Source of the DNA: Nitrospirota bacterium | Lineage (GTDB): Bacteria > Nitrospirota > CAKKRA01 > 9FT-COMBO-42-15 | Reading direction: 5' to 3' | Assembly (NCBI GenBank): GCA_016214425.1 | Contig: JACRON010000223.1 | Span: 1-5,430, forward strand | Length of the DNA stretch: 5,430 bases | In this document: in pieces, positions 1 through 4,892 of the stretch | Numbering within the stretch: the first letter of the stretch is position 1 | Layout: every line of letters begins with the position of its first letter | Translations under genes and position numbers: made by a program | The notes under the pieces: generated by a model | Told to the model about the DNA's origin: nothing | The model's input: only the letters and a program-made list of their open reading frames with translations | Databases searched by the model: none

Positions 1-738
1 AAGGTCTATATCGCCTTTAGATTGTATAATCAGGATTGGGCATGTAATCTTTGGCAATAATTCCCTTCCCTCTCTCATGGTATCAATAAGATGCTTCAAT
101 GTATTAACAGGATAAAATTCATAGAATGGATTGTTTTCATCTACACTTGGGTCTTTTATATCAGGAGGATGGGGCTTTTTTATATAAGAATAAAAGAAAA
201 AAAGATTGAGAAGTTTTATCTGGTTCTCAACCGAGAGCATGTCCTTCTCCTTTTTTTTAAGATACACAGCAGGGCTTAAAAGCGCTATGCCGTCAACCTG
301 ATAATTAGCAGCAAGCCTTATCGCAATAGCGCTTCCAAGGGAGAAACCGACAATATAAACTGATTTGTATTCCTCTTTTATCCTTAAAAACTCTTTTTCC
401 GCTGCCTTATACCATGCCTCCTTTGTTGCCTTTTTCAATTTCATTGGCGTGCTGCCATGGCCGGGGAGAAGGATGCAATAGGAGCTGATATTGCGTTCAG
501 CAAGGTATCTGCCCAATGGAAGCATCTCCCTTGATGTGCCTGTGTATCCGTGAATCAGGAGCACACCAGTATCGCCCTTTCTAAATTCAAATGGGCCTAT
601 GCCTTTTATCAGACCTGTGGCGCTATCAATATCTAATCTTTTAATGCTTTTTGACAAGGCATAATTTATATACAGCGAATAGCAGCCATAGGGCACAATG
701 AGTAAAAGAAAAAATAGAAGATATAGATTGATGTTCAT
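1..738 (-). CDS. Membrane-anchored alpha/beta hydrolase (carboxylesterase/lipase-like), C-terminus cut by window edge
   Basis: This frame is open from an ATG at 738 to the left edge (246 codons, no stop), so the gene continues outside the window. Residues 5-24 form one hydrophobic helix with no positive charge before it and K30, K33 and R34 after it. By the positive-inside rule this predicts a catalytic domain facing the cytoplasm. The fold signatures are an HGYTGT oxyanion-type motif (63-68), LLPGHGSTP (90-98) and the nucleophile elbow GFSLG with Ser133. The acid residue is probably Asp243 in IIQSKGD; the catalytic His should lie beyond the edge. The layout resembles Est30-type carboxylesterases and monoacylglycerol-lipase-like enzymes (serine aminopeptidase S33 group), which cleave ester bonds; the substrate cannot be told. 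The start lies one nucleotide after the TAA of the response regulator and has no good Shine-Dalgarno, which suggests translational coupling as the last visible gene of the operon. The fold is secure; the role is unknown. Confidence 0.88.
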   Translation of the reverse strand, partial: MNINLYLLFFLLLIVPYGCYSLYINYALSKSIKRLDIDSATGLIKGIGPFEFRKGDTGVLLIHGYTGTSREMLPLGRYLAERNISSYCILLPGHGSTPMKLKKATKEAWYKAAEKEFLRIKEEYKSVYIVGFSLGSAIAIRLAANYQVDGIALLSPAVYLKKKEKDMLSVENQIKLLNLFFFYSYIKKPHPPDIKDPSVDENNPFYEFYPVNTLKHLIDTMREGRELLPKITCPILIIQSKGDIDL

Positions 739-739
739 A

Positions 740-2125
740 TTAATTGCTGCTGATTTTATAATACTTTAATTTCTCCCATAGCGATTTTCTGCTTATGCCC
801 AGTATCCTTGCTGACTCAACCTTGTTCCAGTTTGTCCTCTCTAAAACCCGCAAGAGATGATTAGCCTCTGTCTTTGAAAGAACCTCTTTTAATGATGGGA
901 TCTCTCCTCCCTTTTCAGCAATGAGCGCCCCCTCTCCGACTGCGGTAAGAAGGTCTATTGACTTTATTACATCCCCGTTTGAAAGCGCAACAGCCCTTTC
1001 AATAATATTCTCTAATTCCCTGATGTTGCCCGGAAAGTCATAGTCTATTAATGTCTTCATTGCCTCAGATGACAGCCTCGTTGCCCTTCCAAGCCTCTCA
1101 TTAAATTTCTTCAGAAAATGTTCTACAAGAAGCGGTATATCCTCTTTTCTGTCGCGAAGCGGAGGAAGGAAGATGGGGATAACCTTCAATCTGTAAAAAA
1201 GGTCCTCCCTGAACTTTCCTTCTTCAACTAATTTTTCTAAATCCATCTTTGTTGCAGATATAAGCCTGACATCTGTCTTTATTGTCTCCTCGCCGCCGAC
1301 CCTTTCAAATTCATGCTCCTGTAAGACCCTCAGGAGCTTTACCTGTATAGAAGGGGGGATATCTCCAACCTCGTCTAAAAAGATTGTGCCGCCATTTGCA
1401 ATCTCAAACCTTCCAAATCTCTTTCTGATAGCGCCTGTGAATGCGCCCTTTTCATGCCCGAAGAGCTCGCTCTCTAACAGGGCCTCTGTAAGTGCAGCAC
1501 AATTTACTTTGACAAAGGGCTTCACTTTTCTTGCGCTGTTTTGATGGATAACGCTTGCAATGAGTCCCTTTCCTGTCCCGCTCTCTCCCATTATAATAAC
1601 ATTTGAATCTATCTTGCTTACACGCTCTATAATGTCAAAAAGGGCCTGCATCTTCTTGCTTCTGCCTATTATATTAAAAAGGGAATATCTGTCTTCTACA
1701 TGTGTCTTTAATAATTGATACTCCCTCTTTAATGCCTGATGGCTGACTATCTTCTCTATGCGCATTATGAGGTCTTCTATTGAGAAGGGCTTTGTAATGT
1801 AGTCATAGGCGCCAAGCCTCATTGCGCTAACAGCGTCCTCTACCTTTCCATAGGCTGTCATCATTATAACCTCTGTTTCAGGATAGAGTTTTTTAACCTC
1901 CTGTAAGAGCTCAATGCCGTTTTTTCTCGGAAGTCGGATATCACATACAACAATGTCATAATCATTCTTCTTAATAAGATCGCTTGCCTCGTAACCATCC
2001 GCTGCTGTCGTTACCTCCCAACCCTTTTTCACCAATGCATCATAAACTGTAATGCGGAGGATCTCGTCGTCCTCAATTAACAATATTGCCGGCTTGATCG
2101 CTACCTGTGTATTCATAATAAACAA
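740..2125 (-). CDS. NtrC-family sigma-54-dependent response regulator (receiver, AAA+, Fis-type HTH)
   Basis: This is a complete cytoplasmic transcription activator of 461 residues, the usual NtrC/AtoC/ZraR size. The receiver domain (about 13-128) has acidic residues D19/D20, phospho-acceptor D62, T90 and K112. The AAA+ domain (about 152-380) has Walker A GESGTGKG (180-187), the sigma-54-contacting GAFTGA loop (227-232), Walker B with D251/E252, presumed arginine fingers R306 and R312, and the PGNIRELEN motif (365-373). The C-terminal Fis-type helix-turn-helix is at about 435-457. All catalytic parts look intact, so phosphorylation should drive ATP-dependent opening of sigma-54 promoters. Walker A ends in Gly where the family usually has Glu or Asp. 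Start choice: the first codon is TTG at 2125, with AGAG 7 nt upstream. An in-frame ATG at 2116 (458 residues) is possible but leaves that site 16 nt away. The gene follows the kinase by 25 nt and is its likely partner. Target promoters are not visible here. Confidence 0.96.
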   Translation of the reverse strand: MFIMNTQVAIKPAILLIEDDEILRITVYDALVKKGWEVTTAADGYEASDLIKKNDYDIVVCDIRLPRKNGIELLQEVKKLYPETEVIMMTAYGKVEDAVSAMRLGAYDYITKPFSIEDLIMRIEKIVSHQALKREYQLLKTHVEDRYSLFNIIGRSKKMQALFDIIERVSKIDSNVIIMGESGTGKGLIASVIHQNSARKVKPFVKVNCAALTEALLESELFGHEKGAFTGAIRKRFGRFEIANGGTIFLDEVGDIPPSIQVKLLRVLQEHEFERVGGEETIKTDVRLISATKMDLEKLVEEGKFREDLFYRLKVIPIFLPPLRDRKEDIPLLVEHFLKKFNERLGRATRLSSEAMKTLIDYDFPGNIRELENIIERAVALSNGDVIKSIDLLTAVGEGALIAEKGGEIPSLKEVLSKTEANHLLRVLERTNWNKVESARILGISRKSLWEKLKYYKISSN

Positions 2126-2150
2126 ATTTTTTCTCTGTTTTGACGAGCTG

Positions 2151-3719
2151 CTATTTTTCTTGAACCCCTATTGTATTAACTGCCGCTACTTCCCTTTTTG
2201 GAATTGTTATCTTAAAGGTTGCGCCTTTATTAACCTCGCTCAAGACATCAATCTTCCCGCCTAATTTTTCTATGATCCCGTAGCTTACAGAAAGCCCAAG
2301 CCCTGAGCCGACACCAACATCCTTTGTTGTAAAAAAGGGGTCAAATATCTTAGAGAGATTTTCCTTTGATATGCCAATGCCTGTATCAGATATGCTTATG
2401 ACAATATGTTTTTCTAAATCAACGCTCCTTATTGAGAGGATGCCCCCGTCAGGCATTGCCTGAATAGCATTGATTACCATATTCAATATCACCTGCTGCA
2501 TGTGGTGGTAATCAATCAGATATTCATTGCTGTTGCAGTTTAAATCAAGCCTGAGGTATACATTATCCTTTTTCATTTTATATTCAACCAATCTTGTTGT
2601 ATCAAGGATAATATCATCCACCCTGTTTGGCGAAAACTCCAGCTTGTGCTCCTTGGCAAAGCCGAGGAGCTGCTTTACAATAACCTCCACTCTCTTTAAT
2701 CCCTTATCTATAAGTCCGAGATATCTCCCCCTCAGATTTTTGTCGTCCCCATCAGTGTGCAGAGCCCTTACGCAGTTGAACATGCCTGCAAGGGGGTTAT
2801 TTATCTCATGGGCAATGCCTGACGCCAGTTGGCCTAATGACGCCATCTTTTCTGTCCTTTCCATTAAAAGATGGTGCTGCTCTGCTAATTTTTTATTTGC
2901 ATCTTCCAGCTTCATAATCATTGAGTTAAAGCTCCTTCCCATCTTGCCAAGCTCATCATCAACATCAACATCAACCCTTGCTGTAAGGTCGCCCTTTTCA
3001 ACCTTTGCCATTGTCTCTGTAAGACTGTCCACAGGCCTTAGAATAACCCGCCTTATGAGAAACTCAAGGACAAGCCCAACCAGAATGATGGTAATAAGAG
3101 AGATTATTATAACCCTGTTGCGGTTGCTCCTGATTGCCTCATTTACGCCCTTCATTGATGTTGATATCCTCAATACGCCTCTGATATTATGTTCAGAGGA
3201 GTGGCACCTCTGGCATTCCCTTTGATTTATTAAGGGCTGCAGATGTGTAAGGAGCTCCTTATCCTCATTCTTTTCATAATAGGATATATTTTTACCTGTA
3301 TCAAAGACACCCTTGAAGTAGAGCGGCAAAAAGGGTTCGCTGCCATCAAGAAAGTTTATTGGCCTTTCCCTTTCTTTGATAAACTGGAACCCCTTGTTTA
3401 CCTTTAATACCCTTTCCACTGTGCTGAAATCTGTAAATGCAAGCGTGCCGTCCCTTTTTATAATCTCAAGCCTCTCTACCTCCTTGCTATTTCTAATGTC
3501 TGACAGGAGCCTTCTTATCAAATCTACCCTACCCTCCATCATATAGTTCTGGATGCTCTTTTCCACAGATGTTGCAAGGAGCTTTACCTTAATCTGGTTC
3601 TGCTCAAGCATGTCCTTTGATTCTTTATCTATCTGAATGATAGTGATGGTGCCGAATCCAATAAAGAGGACAACCATAACCACGCTTAGAATTTTGACAT
3701 CAAGATTGTTTCTGAACAT
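2151..3719 (-). CDS. Membrane sensor histidine kinase with periplasmic c-type haem (CxxCH) domain
   Basis: This complete 522-residue sensor kinase probably phosphorylates the regulator downstream. A first transmembrane helix (about 9-29) leads into a periplasmic domain (30-202), followed by a second helix (about 203-222), a HAMP linker (about 223-275), a short coiled coil, a HisKA domain with the HEINNPL H-box (phospho-acceptor His304) and a HATPase domain. The ATPase boxes are N-box NMVINAIQAM (413-422), G1 DTGIGI (445-450), F-box IFDPFFTTK (458-466) and G2 GSGLGLS (471-477). The key feature is CQRCH (169-173) just before the second helix, in a context of the form N-x3-C-x2-CH-x7-GVL. This is the pattern of sensors that attach one haem c outside the membrane by the cytochrome c maturation machinery. 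Haem binding suggests sensing of redox state, O2, NO or an electron carrier; which one cannot be read from sequence. The ATG at 3719 is the only plausible start: no start codon lies between it and the upstream in-frame stop. Confidence 0.96.
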   Translation of the reverse strand: MFRNNLDVKILSVVMVVLFIGFGTITIIQIDKESKDMLEQNQIKVKLLATSVEKSIQNYMMEGRVDLIRRLLSDIRNSKEVERLEIIKRDGTLAFTDFSTVERVLKVNKGFQFIKERERPINFLDGSEPFLPLYFKGVFDTGKNISYYEKNEDKELLTHLQPLINQRECQRCHSSEHNIRGVLRISTSMKGVNEAIRSNRNRVIIISLITIILVGLVLEFLIRRVILRPVDSLTETMAKVEKGDLTARVDVDVDDELGKMGRSFNSMIMKLEDANKKLAEQHHLLMERTEKMASLGQLASGIAHEINNPLAGMFNCVRALHTDGDDKNLRGRYLGLIDKGLKRVEVIVKQLLGFAKEHKLEFSPNRVDDIILDTTRLVEYKMKKDNVYLRLDLNCNSNEYLIDYHHMQQVILNMVINAIQAMPDGGILSIRSVDLEKHIVISISDTGIGISKENLSKIFDPFFTTKDVGVGSGLGLSVSYGIIEKLGGKIDVLSEVNKGATFKITIPKREVAAVNTIGVQEK

Positions 3720-3726
3720 ATATAAA

Positions 3727-3756
3727 ATTATAGCACAGATAGCCTGCTCGGCACAA
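3727..3756 (-). promoter_or_regulatory. Predicted extended -10 promoter of the kinase operon, leaderless geometry
   Basis: Reading leftward, a perfect TATAAT (3732-3727) is preceded by TGC, making an extended -10. At an 18-bp spacing sits a weak -35, TTGTGC (3756-3751, 3 of 6 matches). Only 7 nt separate the -10 from the kinase ATG at 3719, so initiation at the usual distance would fall on or beside the A of ATG. There is no Shine-Dalgarno upstream of this ATG, which fits a leaderless message. The -35 lies inside the hairpin at 3743-3764, so anything binding that dyad would compete with RNA polymerase. The call rests on motif match alone; a promoter farther upstream giving a leadered mRNA is the alternative. 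Confidence 0.6.
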
Positions 3757-3769
3757 CCAGCAGGTTTTT
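3743..3769 (+). terminator. Plus-strand intrinsic-terminator-like hairpin overlapping the kinase promoter
   Basis: On the plus strand CCTGCT (3743-3748) pairs with AGCAGG (3759-3764). After a one-base bulge (C3749), GG (3750-3751) pairs with CC (3757-3758), leaving the loop CACAA. Five T residues follow at 3765-3769. This is the form of a short Rho-independent terminator for rightward transcription. No rightward gene lies upstream, so it would stop antisense transcription coming out of the kinase gene. Alternatively the dyad is an operator for the kinase promoter, whose -35 it covers. It has no T-tract in the leftward direction. Confidence 0.45.
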
Positions 3770-3777
3770 AGGGGTAG

Positions 3778-3799
3778 TGTAAAATATTCTGTGTAAAAT
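3778..3799. repeat. Two direct copies of GTGTAAAAT, 13-bp period
   Basis: GTGTAAAAT occurs at 3778-3786 and again at 3791-3799, identical over 9 bases, with starts 13 bp apart. Relative to the predicted kinase start site the copies lie near -60 and -75, so they could be tandem activator sites for the leftward operon. GTGTAAAAT-like tandem units also recall the ends of some transposable elements, and a GGGGTC motif follows at 3820-3825, so a decayed element end is another reading. The sequence does not decide between them. Confidence 0.4.
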
Positions 3800-3873
3800 C
3801 TTGTTTAGAAAGAAGAATGGGGTCGGAATTTGGGTAAGGATACAGGTCTTTAATTTTATAAAGCCTCCCTTTC

Positions 3874-3901
3874 TTGACAATTTGAAAACTAATGATATTA
3901 T
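3874..3901 (+). promoter_or_regulatory. Predicted strong sigma-70-type promoter of the rhodanese operon
   Basis: A perfect -35 TTGACA (3874-3879) is followed after 16 bp by TATTAT (3896-3901, 5 of 6 matches to TATAAT), with a TGA extended -10 at 3893-3895. Transcription would start near 3908, giving a leader of about 70 nt before the ATG at 3980. This is the best promoter match in the intergenic region and is correctly placed for the rightward unit. Confidence 0.7.
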
Positions 3902-3911
3902 TAAATAATAT
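3895..3911. promoter_or_regulatory. 17-bp inverted repeat over the rhodanese -10 and start site (candidate operator)
   Basis: ATATTATT (3895-3902) and AATAATAT (3904-3911) are perfect reverse complements around a single central A. The dyad covers the predicted -10 and reaches the predicted start of transcription, where a repressor would block RNA polymerase. It is made only of A and T, so chance is a real alternative. Confidence 0.4.
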
Positions 3912-3936
3912 GGAGGGTTATGCTTATTTAAGGCAG

Positions 3937-3954
3937 GGCTTAATATATTAAACC
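3937..3954. promoter_or_regulatory. 18-bp near-perfect palindrome in the rhodanese leader
   Basis: GG-C-TTAATATATTAA-A-CC reads the same on both strands except for one mismatched pair (C3939/A3952); the central 12 bp are a perfect palindrome. It sits about 30-46 nt after the predicted transcription start and 25 nt before the ATG. It could be a second operator or a weak leader hairpin. No known regulator motif is recognised. Confidence 0.35.
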
Positions 3955-3979
3955 TTTAGAAAACAAAGGGGTAGAGGAA

Positions 3980-4864
3980 ATGGATTTAAAATGCCACAGG
4001 GTGATTTTTCTTTCTTTACTCATCTTTTTTTTATCTTTCTCCTTAAATGCAATTGCAGCAGAATATCCAAATGCAAATCTGCTTGTTGAAACAGAATGGC
4101 TTTCAAAGAATCTGAATGATTCAAATATAAGGATTGTGGACATCAGAAGCTCAGCCAATTATATGAAGGGACATATCAAGAATGCCGTCCAATTTTCTCA
4201 TGAGCTTGTAACCACAACAAGAAATGGCGTGAAGGGTATGGTTGCAGATAAGAATGTGGTTGAGCAGGTTCTTGAGAGGCTCGGTATAAGCCCGAATACA
4301 AAACTTGTCTTTTATGATGATGCAGACAGCAAATGGGCGACATATATGTTCTGGGTCATGGAGTATCACGGCCATAAAAATGTTGCTGTATTAAACGGCG
4401 GGTGGCAGAAGTGGGAGGCAGAAAAGAGGCCTTTATCAACAGATATACCAAAGGTAAAGCCTGTTTCCTTTAAAGCGCAGGTAAACAAGAATTTAATAGT
4501 TGATACAGACTGGGTGAAAAAGAATATCAGCAGCCCAAAGGTCAAGATAATAAATGTAAGACCTGATAAGGATTATATTGACGGACATATACCAGATACA
4601 ATCAATATACCATGGCTTGAGAATCTTCAGGGCGCAAGTGTGAAGGTGTTAAAATCAAAGGATGAGTTGATGCAGATATATGAAAAGGAAGAAGGCATTA
4701 AAAAGGATGATACAGTTATCTCCTCATGCCTGTTTGGCATACTCGCAGGCGGCACATACTTTACCTTAAGGCTTCTTGATTACAAGGATGTCAAACTCTA
4801 TGACGGCTCCCAGTCTGACTGGGTGGCAAAGGGGAATTCATTGAAGGCAGGAAAGGAAAGATAA
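3980..4864 (+). CDS. Exported tandem-domain rhodanese-like sulfurtransferase
   Basis: This 294-residue protein has the length and two-domain layout of thiosulfate/3-mercaptopyruvate sulfurtransferases plus an export signal. Residues 1-27 are a signal peptide (K4, R7, a hydrophobic core at 8-22, likely cleavage near NAIA-A at 26-27), so it should act in the periplasm. Domain 1 (about 34-150) carries VDIRSSANYMKGHI and NGGWQKW and has Asp113/Asp114 where an active domain has cysteine, as usual for the inactive N-terminal half. Domain 2 (about 172-284) has INVRPDKDYIDGHIPDTINIPW and the candidate catalytic Cys250. Its six-residue loop is CLFGIL, unlike CRKGVT-type (thiosulfate) or CG-x-GV-T-type (mercaptopyruvate) loops, and the later DGSW motif is DGSQ. 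Persulfide chemistry remains possible but the substrate is unclear. GGGG at 3968-3971, 8 nt before the ATG, supports the start. It is the first gene of a rightward unit, 28 nt before a membrane sensor. Confidence 0.92.
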   Translation: MDLKCHRVIFLSLLIFFLSFSLNAIAAEYPNANLLVETEWLSKNLNDSNIRIVDIRSSANYMKGHIKNAVQFSHELVTTTRNGVKGMVADKNVVEQVLERLGISPNTKLVFYDDADSKWATYMFWVMEYHGHKNVAVLNGGWQKWEAEKRPLSTDIPKVKPVSFKAQVNKNLIVDTDWVKKNISSPKVKIINVRPDKDYIDGHIPDTINIPWLENLQGASVKVLKSKDELMQIYEKEEGIKKDDTVISSCLFGILAGGTYFTLRLLDYKDVKLYDGSQSDWVAKGNSLKAGKER

Positions 4865-4880
4865 AAATTTAGAGGAGATT

Positions 4881-4892
4881 ATGGGGGAATAA
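4881..4892 (+). other. Three-codon mini-ORF (M-G-E-stop) abutting the sensor start
   Basis: ATG GGG GAA TAA at 4881-4892 ends directly against the ATG of the sensor gene, in the same frame. The purine-rich AGAGGAG (4871-4877) lies only 3 nt before this first ATG but 15 nt before the real one, so ribosomes may load on the mini-ORF and re-initiate. GGGGGA within the mini-ORF could itself serve as the Shine-Dalgarno of the sensor (4-nt spacing). This may be start-site clutter rather than a functional leader peptide. Confidence 0.25.

Noticed and set aside
250..258. A8 run on the minus strand forming the in-phase slippery heptamer A-AAA-AAG in the hydrolase (K161-K163), a possible programmed -1 frameshift.
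   Set aside because: The -1 frame stops after about 8 codons, no clear stimulatory hairpin follows, and Lys-rich runs are expected in an A-rich gene.
91..279. Plus-strand open frame of 62 codons near the left edge.
   Set aside because: It lies opposite the well-supported hydrolase frame and has no ribosome site or domain.
3200..3216. TGGCAC followed by GGCA on the plus strand, resembling a sigma-54 -24/-12 promoter.
   Set aside because: The GG-to-GC spacing is 8 bp, not the required 10, and the bases are the antisense of the CQRCH haem codons.
2527..3225. Long plus-strand open frame (232 codons) opposite the kinase.
   Set aside because: It is the antisense shadow of the kinase, whose frame carries full HisKA, HATPase and HAMP motifs; the plus-strand product shows no recognisable domain.
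3749..3762. CGGCACAACCAGCA in the intergenic region as a sigma-54 promoter that the NtrC-type regulator could activate.
   Set aside because: GG and GC are 8 bp apart rather than 10 and the TT before GC is missing. I found no acceptable sigma-54 site between 3720 and 3979.
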